Notes under the pieces: generated by a model | Told to the model about the DNA's origin: nothing | The model's database searches: none | Seen by the model: only the letters and a program-made list of their open reading frames with translations | Shown: piece by piece, positions 37,175 through 55,100 of the stretch | How positions within the stretch are numbered: the stretch's first letter is position 1 | Layout: each line of letters starts with the position of its first letter | DNA from: Bugula neritina | Lineage: Eukaryota > Bryozoa > Gymnolaemata > Cheilostomatida > Bugulidae | Reading direction: 5' to 3' | Length of the DNA stretch: 64,000 nt | Assembly: GCA_964035545.1 (NCBI GenBank) | Contig: OZ037770.1 | Span: 14,978,642-15,042,641, forward strand | Position numbers and translations under genes: made by a program

Positions 37175-37811
37175 CATCACTGGCACTTACGGCTCTAAAT
37201 TTGATTTCTTTGTAATATTCAGTGACATGTGTCTAAATTTAGCGCTTCTTAGTGGCTTCTTATGAACTCTTTTTGTAACTTCACAAACAAGAATATGTTC
37301 TTGTTAATCTTTAATCAAATATTTTATAAAATTTGTTTGTACCTTGTTTGAAATATATTATCTAAGTGACTGCTATTATAACTTGTGTAACAACTACTTC
37401 CCTTATCTGGTTAAGTTACCTTACACAATATCTTGGTGAATATGCTAAGTGCTTTGCTGATAAGCTAAGCAAACTCACATTAAGCAGATGACGACCAAAT
37501 GCAAATATTGCAAACTTTGAGCTCACGTTTTTAGGCACGGGTTTTTAGATTATGTCAAAAACTACAGGCTTCATTTCTCTATTAAAATATAAAAGATCTG
37601 AGCATTTGTGTTTGTATTTTTATCTTAAGATAACGCACCAGCTGTGTGACTCAAAAATATGTTGGTATAATAAAGAGTTCTTAAGGAAATAAAGTAAAAG
37701 TGACCAGAGACATGCGTATATTGCGCAAGTAGTGAGAATCTCACAGCTGTACAGCTTCTATCAAGCTATTCGGCCAACATAGCTACAGATAACCATTTTC
37801 ATCCACCAGTC

Positions 37812-42581
<4,770 letters not shown>

Positions 42582-42620
42582 CGGTTGACATAAGATATTT
42601 ACTGGATTGAAACTTTCGGT

Positions 42621-42626
42621 AATAAA
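42621..42626 (+). terminator. poly(A) signal of amylase 2
   Basis: AATAAA 40 bp after the amylase 2 stop codon, the only one close by. Confidence 0.6.
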
Positions 42627-42702
42627 CCAAATGTACCACCACAAAATTCAATATCAACATAATAATTGCAAGAAAGTATTGCATCAAAGTTGATAAAAAT
42701 AT

Positions 42703-42708
42703 TTTATT
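42703..42708 (-). terminator. poly(A) signal of the small peptide gene
   Basis: Minus-strand AATAAA (TTTATT on plus) 85 bp beyond the peptide gene's stop. It faces the amylase 2 signal, fitting convergent transcription. Confidence 0.5.
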
Positions 42709-42792
42709 AGTTAAAAGCAGAAACCAGAAATGCAAGAGTCAGGGTAAACGTGAATATTCATCATAGGTTTGGTTGATCAGGCATAACCAAGG

Positions 42793-43199
42793 TTAGTTTA
42801 AGTTATCACAAGCAAAACTGTTGCATTTGCCCATGTAGCAGCAGCCATGTTCTCCTTCATCAGTAGTGCAGGCACTGAAAGATGTGAACATCAGGTTGAT
42901 TGTACCAATAGAAGCAGCAAATTACAAAGCCAACATAATTTATTTTTGATTTAAAGTGAGACAATCCTAATAACACCGCCAGCAGTGCCTAGTTATGGTT
43001 AATCAACAGCTACTAGAGATTTAGGTCATGTCAAAGCAAACAATGCAGTTATGCAATCAGCATTAGAGTTGTCTTACCGTCTTGGAGTGATATCCGTTAC
43101 TCCAGTACAGTCCGTCACAACATCTTGTTCCTGTCCGTCTTGTGATGTGACGGTCCAAATCATAATGGCCAAAACCAAAAACTTCATAAAACACTTCAT
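42793..43199 (-). CDS. small secreted cysteine-framework peptide (2 exons)
   Basis: Exon 1 runs 43199-43078 (ATG to donor GTAAGA) and exon 2 runs 42874-42793 (acceptor TTTCAG to TAA). The phase-2 junction fits and the product is 67 aa. Residues 1-19 form a signal peptide with a hydrophobic core (FLVLAIMIWTV). The mature part has exactly six cysteines at 31, 43, 52, 53, 58 and 63, giving C-X11-C-X8-CC-X4-C-X4-C, the C-C-CC-C-C order of inhibitor-cystine-knot peptides. An RR pair at 40-41 could be a processing site, which would remove the first cysteine. A defence peptide, toxin-like peptide, protease inhibitor or neuropeptide are all possible; I do not recognise a specific family. The gene is convergent with amylase 2. 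Confidence 0.65.
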
Positions 43200-44084
43200 C
43201 TGGATAACAAATTCTAAGCTGAGATTTATACAACAAGAAACATATTGCTATAATATACTCTGCTCTGTATTATAACGCGTGTATTTCTATTTTTGGCTAT
43301 TTTTTAAACACATCTAATCCCTTTAAGCCCGGTCTCTACAGGAGTAGAGGTAATGATATTGTATACATTAGTGAAAAGAAAGCTTGCGGCAATTCTCACA
43401 ACTTTAGTCAATAGAAAACCCGCAAGTTTTATAACAGTTTACATCCCAACATTCAAAGAGAAAGCAAGATTGTGAAATACAATCCCTTACCATTTGTTAA
43501 GAATACAGTAGCAGGTAAACAGTGAATCCAGATTGACTACAAGGTTAGTGGCGATAGTATATTTATACTTCTTTCATAGACTAACAGCAGCTGCATTTGA
43601 TGTGTTACGTGGCAGTACCACAGCTTACAGATATGTGCGTTAATACTCCAATAAGGAGCCACTTACACAACTAAATGACACTTTAAGTTACGGGAGAGAA
43701 AATAACTTACAGCTTGAAATACAATGCTGCTAAAAATTAGTTATACATGTGAAAATTTATAAAATGTTGATATTGCTGATTTGCTCTAGCAGTAATTTCC
43801 TGAAGCGGTATTCTAAACATAAACTTACTGTTCACTGAGCAGAGCAATGTAAAACTTCTAAACAGACTTTAACACATACCATGATGTTAGTTTGAGAGGT
43901 AAAACCTGCACTTCCAAGACTAAAAATATCCAATGAATGAAACCTAGTGGTAAATTGAAAAGTAAACTATTAGTTTCAGGAGGTGTATTAGCATAGTATA
44001 TTGAGATATATTTACAGATAAGTGCATATTAATAAACACAAAGTTTCAATATGAAATAGAAACAATAATGCAAATGTCAGGGAA
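43200..44084. other. intergenic region between the peptide gene and BUB3
   Basis: Should contain the promoter of the minus-strand peptide gene and the 3' end of BUB3. No further exon or repeat was recognised. Confidence 0.45.
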
Positions 44085-46726
44085 TCATTTAGGCTTAGTT
44101 TCAGCAGTAGATAAGTTTCTGATAAAGATTTGGTCGGGGTTGCGTTGGCCAACCGTCTCTTCTTCGTCTACCACTGAAGATGCTATGGCTAGGGTAGAGC
44201 CTGCAATAACAAACACTTGGACTAGCCTGATTTCATAAACTCTAAACATTGTCCGTGATAAAAGGTGATGCAAGAAATCACTGTGACACTGAAGTCACAG
44301 TGTAGAAAGTGACACTATTATTTCACAAGCAGCTCCAAGTTGGGGTGACTGAGTGCAGTAGTTGGGGTTCTCAAGTTCGAAATCAGGATTTAGGTGGGAA
44401 CTTTAAACGCCCAACTTTATACTCGTGAACTCCAAATTACCGCACCTAGTCACCCTCAACCCGAGCTGCTTATAGATAATTTCATCACGAATCAAACAGA
44501 ACACAAAGAGATATTTGTGGAGTACAACAGATACAATATTAAAAGTGATTAGAATCATCTGTTGGTGTTAACAGGAGTGATTTATGCATTGTGAAAGCAA
44601 ATAGCTTAATAAATTTAGAGACGAGTGAGTCATCAAAGGTTGGAGTAGAGAGAGAGGATAACTTCAAATAATGTCTGATTCTAACCTTAAACCTACTTTT
44701 ACTAACAAAGAGTTGTATACCAATAGTAGCAGTGTCACTTAGATTAAGCAGAGTATGGAGGTGGGGGCGTGGTACACCCACCCTGTATCTACTTACCATC
44801 AGCAGAGAAACTGAGGCTAGTCACTGAGGAAGGTAGCCTGTGGAACTGACACAGTCTCTTCTTATTGAACGGGTCCCATATATTGACGTACCCATCAGAT
44901 CCACCTACACATAGAAGTAAGTCTACACTTGCCAACCCTGAGAACAACATCATTTCAATTAAATATTAATCAGCTAATCGGGAGTTGCCCTACCTGTGGC
45001 AAATGTGTTGTATTCCTGGTGGAATGCTATAGCGTTGACCGGGTAAATTTTTTCCAGTTTATCGTCTTTTAATCGGTGACATTTGAAGGCGTATTTCTTT
45101 TTCTGAACTTCTGGGGAGGGGTCGAGATATTCCACGGCAACTCGTCCTTCTATGGAGCTGAGGACGTACGCCTGCAGCAGAATAGAGAGGTCATTGTATA
45201 GTATAGAGAGGTCATTGTATAGTATAGATATAACATTGTATAGTATAGAGACATTATTGTATAGTATAGATATAACATCGTATAGTATAGAGAGGTTTTA
45301 TTACCTCTTTGTTGGGGAAGGCACGAATGCACCTCGTCTGGTACTTCAGGTTAGACTCCCTCCTCTGCTGCACATAGCCCATATTCCTCAAATCCCAAAC
45401 CAGAACCTTGCGTTTGGCGGTACCGACTATCAGTTTATCCCCCGACACGGCCATAGCGTAGACCTTGTCCGGCTGGGAGAAGGAGCCCGTGCCACAGGGG
45501 GTTCTCGGGTCCCACAACTTCACCGTAGAATCCCAGCTACCTGCCAACAAGCAGACACAAGGAGTCATCTTCCCTCATCACAGAAATAGTTGCTAGTTTA
45601 CAAGATCTAAGATAGTGTACTGCAACACTCTGCTAGTATCATGCTAATATAATAATAGTTTACATTCAACTAATTTCAAACATTTGAAACTCATAAAAAC
45701 AGATTTTTTTAAATTTTGTGAAAAGAGAAGGAAACAGCATGTTTCAGACAATAGAAAACAGGAAATAGAGACCTGTGATGACGACGTTGACTTCGGGGCA
45801 GTAGTCTACGCATCTGATTCCGGCCTCGTGTGACCCCACCACAAACTCCTTGGCGGCATTGAAGTCGTACATCTTGAGAGTGTTGTCGAGACCTGTAAGC
45901 AGCAGCTCCACCATATGAGAGATACTAAGGCCATGGTAACCATGGTAACAAACAATGGTAGACACAATGCATAGTTACTAACAAGTGTTTTGTTGCTGTG
46001 CAAATGTGAATGTTTATGTGCCTCTCGCCTACATATATGTCACATAATTTCAGTAAATAGTAAAGAGTTAGTAATAGTTAGTAATTAATAATAATAGTTA
46101 GTAGCTAGTAATAGTTAACAGTTAGCAATAGTTAGTATTCATATTTAGCTTAGAGACAAATAAAAAGTAAATACATTATAACAGTGACTATCTCACTGCT
46201 CTTCTAGCTATCAATGTTACTATTTGACAGAACTTGGCCAATTAGAAGCATAAAACGAATATGTCAACCAAGTTGTTAAAATAAAATTACTAGCATAAAA
46301 CTAGTTCAATATAATATGTAATATAATATACTAATATAGAGCAAATAGTGGGTAATACAACATATCATTTTGAAAATTAGTGACATACAGCATATCACTG
46401 AACAATATATTAAACAAGAAATGAACTATAATAATAATATGTCAAATTCAAATACAAAATGGAATACAACTAGTAGATGATGATATAGCCTGACCTCCAC
46501 TATAGCTGTGGACCGCGTCGTGAAAGCAGCAGTCAAGAACAGGGGCAGCATGATTGTACTGCATGCGCAGAGTGTTAGAGTTGACATCGTACAGCCTGAC
46601 TCCCGTATCCCAGGAGCTGACTAGAAGGAGGTGAGAGGAATTGGGCTGAAACTTCACTGCAGATATGCAATCAGTAGGAGGGCTCTTCAACGTGTACTCA
46701 TTACTAGAATCGGAACTGTCCCCCAT
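44085..46726 (-). CDS. BUB3: BUB3, mitotic checkpoint WD-repeat protein (6 exons)
   Basis: BUB3 binds BUB1 and BUBR1/MAD3 at kinetochores in the spindle assembly checkpoint. Exons in order of translation: 46726-46495, 45892-45773, 45540-45305, 45171-44994, 44904-44797, 44200-44085; all GT-AG with matching phases, 329 aa, the usual family length. Diagnostic stretches include [91 protein letters not shown] and the C-terminal TAETKPK. Together they form the WD40 propeller strands typical of BUB3. The start [17 protein letters not shown] is the only in-frame ATG before the first blade. MFSD8 lies divergently on the other side of a 2.4-kb gap. Confidence 0.95.
44333..44466. repeat. imperfect inverted repeat in BUB3 intron 5
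   Basis: GGGTGACTGAGTGCAGTAG near 44343 pairs imperfectly with TTACCGCACCTAGTCACCC near 44437. The arms also include AAGTTGGGG and the near match CTCAACCCG. Part of the left arm resembles a sequence near 61367-61400 (GACCGAGTGCAATGGTT), so it may be a dispersed foldback or SINE-related element. Confidence 0.45.
45181..45300. repeat. 21-bp minisatellite that fills BUB3 intron 3
   Basis: About six copies of a 21-bp unit ending ATTGTATAGTATAGA, with alternating starts AGAGGTC and TATAAC, occupy almost all of the 133-bp intron (45172-45304). The unit includes AGAGGT. Confidence 0.9.
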
Positions 46727-49101
46727 TTCATGAATTCTGGGCTACAAACATGAGTTTTATATACCATATAATAGTAATACAGCATGAGTATTACTAATAT
46801 TAATAGTAATACTAATAATAATACTAATACTAATAGTATTACTATTACTATTACTATTAGTAATACTATTACTATTGTATTAGACTTAGTATTACTATTA
46901 CTATTAGTATTAGACTTAGTATAACTGTATAACTTAAACTATTAGTATTAGTATTACTATTACTATAAGTATAAGTATAACATTAACTATAACTATAAGT
47001 ATAAGTATTAGTATTTTAATTTACTTTTACTTTTAGTATTAGTAATACTTATTGCGTCAGACTTTGAGCAAGAGTTATAGCAATATAATAATCGTAACTA
47101 AATTACTAAAACTATAAATTAAATATCAATAACTGTGTATAAAATTAAATGGTCATTGAATAACAAATTCATATTGATGAATCGTATATATTCATATTGA
47201 TATGTACACTCTTCCAATAAGAATATTAGCGCGCATTTAGTTTAGGTTTTGATCGCAATTACTATTTAGATCGGGGTACTTACGATACGATCTCAGCAAT
47301 TTAATCGTATCTTATCAAAATCAGTCAATACAGCGTTTTGATTCTTAAACATTTCTTTTGGATGATAAATTATTAAGCTGGAGATGGTGATGTTTAGCTG
47401 CGCTTTTTCAAAATCTGGTTTGAAACACAAATGAGGGCAACGCTAAAAGAGCTACCGTTTCTGTTGTAAGGAACAAATACTCAGACAACTTAGGCTATAA
47501 GGCTTCTCGATAGTTACTTTCAGTTGTGTAACAAGAATCATTTACTTTTAGACCTATCTCAATCAGCCAATGGTTATATTTATAATCACCACAACCCTAT
47601 TGAATCGATAGAAGATTAAATATAAATAGTACCAAATAATAGTAAACGTCCGATCCATTTTTATTTGGTAGTTGCAATTATACTCGTAATCATACTGTTG
47701 CTTATACAAATTAATATTGCTTAAATTTAAATTAGTTAAAATACTCAAATTGGTAACTTTAGTTTAACTTTAACTTAAGGCAATGGTGATGGTGCGGTAA
47801 CCGTAATGATTGATAATGATACTGTAATCTTTGTATCTGTTTACTAAAGCCATGTTTATATTATGATTATCCCATGACTTATACCTTCTAGACTCTAGTA
47901 GCCTTATATTATGGAATGTTATAGCGATACAATTAATATTATGCTGTCAAAGTAATTATGTTGTGGTTTTCACCGCGCTATGTAATTGTTTGAGATACTT
48001 TTTGTTTATCAAGAGAGTCAGTTAGCTTTGACATTTGATAGAATAAAGGTACGGACAGTAAGAAAGTTGGTAGTAATTTATTGCAATATTTATCTATACA
48101 GCATAACAACAGATACTCATTTTGACAAGAAGAAAAGTAACTCTAACAGCAAAGATAACAGTAGCTATAAATTTTCCTCTAGGACTTAAGAGTTAAGAGT
48201 AAGACTAAGAAAAAGCAGAGTGATAATTAAAGATTCAAATGAGTAAATGTAATAACTAATCTGATAATGACTAATCTCAGATTACTGGGTTGGTCATGCT
48301 CATTACTCGTTTGAGTCTTTTATTTTAAATTCAATAGTTGTATTATATTAAGTTATTAGTATCGATAATACTAATACTTATAACAATACTTATACTCTCA
48401 CCGTTACTGTTAGTGTTTCTTTAAGCGTAACATTAGCTGATTGGCATAAAGCGGTTAACTTCAAGTGTAACTCACTGATTCCAAGTTTAGTTTTACTTGT
48501 AGTTTAACTTTGATTTTGTGTCTTGTTACTATTAGTATCACTAAAGTATGTCTATGATTATTAAAATTAATTTTAAAATGATTAATAAAATTGAAAATTA
48601 TTATTAAACCTAAAAATAGTAAACTAAATGTTTAGCTTAATGCTTGATAGTAATTGTAGTACTAATAATTTTAGTGTTAGTGTTACTGTTGATAATAGAC
48701 ATAGTAACTCATATACTCTTGGTATGTCTCTATAAGATACTATTACTACTATTTATATTATTATCATTATGAATAAATTTAATATAAACTCAATGCTTAT
48801 AAGTATTGTTGTTATAGTAAATGTTAGGTACTATTTGTAGTGCTGTTGCTTGTTAAGGCAGTTAAGTTGCTAGTATAACTGTATGAGTATTAGTAAATTA
48901 CTATTGTAATTGTTATTAGCATTAGCATTATTATTACTATTATTAGTATTATTATTACTATTAGTAGTATCACTATTACTATTATCAATTAAATTAAATT
49001 AAATAAGTCAGGATTGAGTATTATTTTTTATTTCTAACAAATCGTTGCAGCATGATGTTTCTATGAGGGAATAATAGTATACATTTCTCTCGGTAACAAA
49101 A
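46727..49101. other. divergent intergenic region between BUB3 and MFSD8
   Basis: Triplet tracts of TAG/TAT/TAC type occur at about 46760-47050 and 48890-48990. No TATA-box pair or gene was recognised. A polypyrimidine patch and CTCTCGGTAACAAAA just before 49102 belong to the 5' leader of MFSD8. Confidence 0.5.
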
Positions 49102-52100
49102 ATGGCCGACATCGTTGTTATAAATAAACTGAGTAAGAGGAAAAGAAGATGCACTCTTGCTGCCATCGGGATACTCTCGTTATTTGGTGGCGTGGAGTAT
49201 GGTGAGCCTTTTACATTGTATATATATACTACATACGCCGTATAATATACAAATATATATATACTACATACGCTGTATAATATATAAATATATATATACT
49301 ACATACGCTGTATAATATACAAATATATATATACTACATACGCTGTATAATATATAAATATATATATACTACATACGCTGTATAATATACAAATATATAT
49401 ATACTACATACGCTGTATAATATATAAATATATATATACTACATACGCTGTATAATATATAAATATATATATACCGCAATCCATGTACAGCAGATTTATA
49501 TATAGACATATGCATATATAGTGTAGGATGTATAGTGTATATATGTTATGTATATATACATATATATAGACATATATTGTATGTATGCATCGTGCGTATG
49601 TGCGTAGTGCGTATATAGTATGTATATTTAGCTTGTATAACACCTGATACTGATAAGTTGACACTCAAGCTAAGTATATCAGAGGTATGGGGTGGTACGC
49701 ACACAGCCCCTGTCCAGTCGTATCAGTAGACTTGCAGCTGATTAGATAAGCTCCATTGAATATTTTTCTGTCTGATAAACTGACACGTCTGAACTTCATG
49801 AAAATCATCAATCGTCTTCTTTTGTTATCTCTTTACCATCTTTAAGATAACCTTTCTAACGCATCACGTGTAATGCTTCAACACATGCGGCCTTCTGCAA
49901 CTGTTTTAAAATGGGCTTCACTGAAACATTTTTCAAGTCTAAAAATGTATCTAAAAAACTGGCTTTGGTTTAAGTTCTTTTTTAATTGTATTAATATTTT
50001 GAATGTTGTTTACGTATAGAAGCCACCAAATTGATGACCAGTGTAGCAATGCCAAGTTTCTGTAGTGACAGTTTTAGTGATTTACATGTCTATCAGATAT
50101 ATTTATAATATATAGTTTGATTATCAAAGTAATTTCTCCATAGGTTTCATACATTAATTTGTGATTGCTACTTTTACGCCTTCGATGATACTAACATAAG
50201 TGTCTATGTTATCTTGATGACACATGCATTAGTGTCAGTGAAATTTAAATACTACACACAGCTGAGTAAATACACGTGCAGCCAAAAATAAAGAAGCAAA
50301 ATCGTAACCCTTCAACACCACAGCTAGCAGATGTTGCCTACGCAAGTGTTATGTTGCCACAAGCCACAAATTTGTACCTCAAGTTAACAAGACAGCTTTT
50401 AGTATTTTTTTCACTAAATTTCCAAGTAAAATATTCTAAAAGTTTGCTTGTGCCACCAAAAGTTATTCACTTTTCATGTCATATTCTATAACTTAATATA
50501 TTTTATTTTATTTTATGTTATTATGTTGTGGGTGCCTGTTTTACACTGAAGGGTAATATCTAATATAAGTTACTTCAAACATTAAATTGAATGATGGCTG
50601 TATGTCTAGTACAGAATATACATATGTAACTTTTCATAGACATGGTAGATATACGTGTAGTACATGAAATATTGTAGCCCTAATTCTACATGGAATATTG
50701 TAGCCTTAATTCTACATGGAATATTGTAGCCTTAATTCTACATGGAATATTGTAGCCTTAATTCTACATGGAATATTGTAGCCTTAATTCTACATGGAAT
50801 ATTGTAGCCTTGATTCTACATGGAATATTGTAGCCTTAATTCTACATGGAATATTTTAGCCTTGATTCTACCTACACTATACCTCCGTCTCGCCACGTAT
50901 AACGCACCTGGGTTCTACCTTGGTCTAGTCATATCTGCCTACAGTTTCTCCGGACTCTTTGTTTCTCCAATCATGGGAAGGTAAATCTTAATTTATCTTA
51001 AAACAGAATTCTTTCAAGGGCTGATAACTTGTGTGTGAATGTAAATTTCTTTTGAAATTGCATTTAACGTAACTTAGTTACTATAGCTAGTAACTAATAC
51101 ATTAAGTTAGTTACTAGTTATACTTTCACTTAGTTACTATAAGCTAGTAACTAATACTTTAACTTAGTTACTAGTTATACTTTCACTTAGTTACTATAAG
51201 CTAGTGACTTATACTTTAAGTTAGTTACTAGTTATACTTTCACTTAGTTACTATAACAAGCAACTTATACTCTAACTTAGTAAACGCAATGACTGTAATT
51301 CAATAGTGTCGCCCACATGAAATATGGTTCATATCTTTGAGCATGAAAATGGAGATTGAATGTTCAGATACAATCACTAATGGTGGTGCAACTCCAAATA
51401 TCATACGCTTGTAGCCAATGCTTGAAGTCATACCATTAAAAATGTTTATTCATCATTTCCAGCTTACTAATTATTGCTTCACCCATATCTTAATGTAGAC
51501 ACTGTTAGCTTTGAAATAAATTCTTGCTTCAGTCATGACTAGTTATTATCTATATGAGCTAATAAAGTTGGAAGTAGAAAGAAGTTTTATTTTTAGAACT
51601 CTTGCCGGTGGTTTTACCTGCCGATAGTTTTACCTGGTGTGTTCATTACCTGTAAGGGTTCATAATATCACATGACCATCCTAATTTATATTCTTAGATT
51701 GTTTTATGGTTATAACAGCTAATCAGATGTTTATGTTAGTTTTTGATTGATTTGTAGGATTTATGATAAAACAAGGAAGTCTAAGCTTTTGATATCCTTC
51801 ACCAACATAGTTGAATGCATTGGCAGTATTATGTATTGGATGGGATTATCTCCCCTCTTTCTAATCATAAGTCGGCTGGTTGCTGGTGGGTTTTATTTTT
51901 AATCTTTCTACACACACATACACACGCACCACAACACAACACACACATACAACACAACACACACACCACACACACACACCACACGCACCACACACATACA
52001 TACACACACAACGCACACACACATACAACACAACACACACGCACACCACAACACACAGCACACGCACATACACATACAACACAACATAACACACACACAA

Positions 52101-55100
52101 CACACAACAATCACATATCTGTTTAGGTCTAGGGAACGGCTACTTCCCCATAATCCTGGCAGAGGTGACTCATGGTACGAGTAATGAGGTCAGGACCTCC
52201 ATGGTGTCTACTGTCATGGCTATGAGGCAGTTTGGGCTACTTCTAGGTACGGTATTGCGAAGGTACACCTTGTCCTAAGTCAGCTTCTAATTCTACCTAA
52301 GAGCCTTCACACAGTTATAACGTTGATAACTCTCCCCGTACAATGCTGCTGGCATTAGTTAGTGGCCATAGAAGAATATATATGAGTTTATATAGCATAT
52401 ATTGGTATAACATATATCATATATTGTGTCGGTATATTATGTTATACGATAGATTGATATTATCTAGGCAATATATGTTGATATAATATATATTATATGC
52501 TATACTATTGAAGTGTATTTTATTTTGATTATATATTTTTTGTGGATATTGGCAGAGTTTTTAGCCCGATTCTGCTTCACACATACAGCACAATGATATA
52601 ATCTGATAAGTTAATTCCATAGCTTTACTCTCCTGTGTTTTAGGGCCTGGATTCAATTTATTTCTCACTAAAATGGATTTCAACATCGGCCCTTTCAAAG
52701 TTGACCAATATTCTTCACCAGGGGTAGGTTTCACTTTGTATCTGTGCAGTAACTTTCACTTTGTATATGCTCAGTACTTTCACTTTGTATCTGCTCAGTA
52801 ACTTTCACTTTGTATCTGTTCAGTAACTTTCACTTTGTATCTGCTCAGTAACTTTCACTTTCACTTTGTATCTGTGCAGTAACTTTCACTTTGTATCTGT
52901 TCAGTACTTTCACTTTGTATCTGTTCGGTATCCATGCCTGTGTAATAGATTTACGCTATTTCACTTAACTGAGAAGTTTAATGGTGCACATTAAAATAGT
53001 TTCTTCATATCAGCAAATTTATTCACAACAGTTTATTTAGATTAACCAGTTTTATATGATTATGGTGAATAGTGAAATTATATATTTATTCTGTGAAAGA
53101 CTTGTTACAATGTTGAGTATTAGAAAGAGAAACTTTTAGCTCACAAGAAATTTCAACTATTCAACTGAAAACTTACATAGTATTAATAAAATAAAACAAA
53201 ATATATGAATAAAATGAACATTACACTTTTTATTCATTTTCATATTATGTTGACAATACAAGAGTACGTAAGCCGAATGCATTAACTCTCTACTACTCTA
53301 CATTGCAACAAGTCTTTTATATCCAATAACTCTGTTATTTATCTAAAGGTTCAACTAGTATTAGTAAAATAATACAAAAGGTCAAAGTTCAAAGTATGCT
53401 TTAATTGAGGATGTTTTAAAGAATTTCCTGTTTATCCTCACAATATCTGTTGTAGTTGTTCCTGGCTGCATTATGGGTAATAGCTCAGCTGATTGTCACG
53501 TTTCTCTACTTCCCTATGACCAAGCTGATTCCAGCTGGCGATCTCAACGGAGAAACTCCACCTGGTGATCTCACCGGTTCTTCTGACTCCACCAAATCTC
53601 TCACACGTGAACCAAATGGAACTGTTGACGACAAACCCGAGGAAGTTACCAACTGTAAACAAAATGGAATTGCTAGCATAGAGGAGAATGGTAACGCTGA
53701 ACATGGGCCAGTTCCTGATAACATTAAAGAAGCGGAGAAGTACGATGCAGTTCACTCCCTCCAACATCGGAGTTTGAAGCAGGCGTTGCTGGGTGAGTCA
53801 GAGTATACAAGAAGTTGTCTTATCAACTCGTTTATAATAAGTGGATAATATACAAAATAGTAAGTATTTAACTTTGTGTGAATTTGTCAAATATAAAGAG
53901 TTGTTGCGTCATGAATTTGAGTTTCTAGCCTTCTTTACTCTTAATCATTTCGGTATAGGTGTCCTTTGCTAGGTTCTTCTCTAAAGGGTGCTCGCCACCC
54001 GTTCCCTACTCTTTGCTGTAAGGCAATTTACCTTGTTACTGGTAACTTGGCTTACTACCTTTAGATTCTAGTCTATTATGTTATCTCAAGTAATACTTTA
54101 TTGAAATTAGGATTTGTCTTCTATCTTCTAGCGTTTATGGGTGAGAGCATGACTCCTAATTGTATGTTTGATTGATGTCATGCAATGTAATGTGATTACA
54201 GATATAACGTATGAAGAATATATGGCGATATATATGCTGACATTTGTTTCGCTCTTCAACCAATGTGGCATGGAGGTTTGTTTGTTATACTTACTTTACG
54301 ATTACTTACATCACGTACTTACGCTTTCCTTGTACTTTATATACTTACACCAAAATATCTATACAGCTATAGACTTATACTAATTTAGCCTTTTTCAACT
54401 AAAAGCATGTTTTTTATATTCTTCCATGCGTAAAGTTTTGCGTTCTATTCTGAATATATGTAGAACTGTGACAGAATATGCATATTTAAATATTACAGAC
54501 GATGTTCACGCCACTGGCTAGCAAGTTCTTCGGCTGGGGGGAAGAGCAAATCAGTATCCTGTTCTGTCTAGCCGGGGTTCTGGTAAGTCTAGACTCAGAT
54601 CTACTCATTTATTTCATTTTTGAAACGTGAAGTCTGATTGGCTGACGTCTTTTAATTTTCTGGAGGATTGGAAAATTTTTGGTTTAAAATCGTTTTGCTA
54701 AACTTCAACTCATGAATTTTATAAGTTTGCTGCCTTTTACGAAAATGTTTATCCTGCTGCTGTAACTCCCGACGAGCTCCTGAAAACTTGCATTGAATAA
54801 AAGTGTGTCGGGGCTGGCTTCAAGTTCCTGTCGACCATTTCTAAATCATCGAGAATCATACTTCATTAAAGCTGAAAAACTTGACATTCGTATATGCAAA
54901 TCCCAATGTATATATTGTTTGTATTGTTGTCAATAGCAATGCACAGGTTTGCTATTCTCCCTGTATCATCTATGAACATTTTCCAATTCTATTCCAAGTA
55001 GTTTTACCTTCAAACTTGTACTCTAATGTGTGTCACATCTGCGGAATATATTGCTTCAACTATGCCAGTCGAATTGTTAGCTTCTATCCCAGCCTTCAAA

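Noticed and set aside
51861-52126. Overlapping open frames of about 60-100 aa on both strands
   Set aside because: They are translations of the CA-rich repeat in MFSD8 intron 3.
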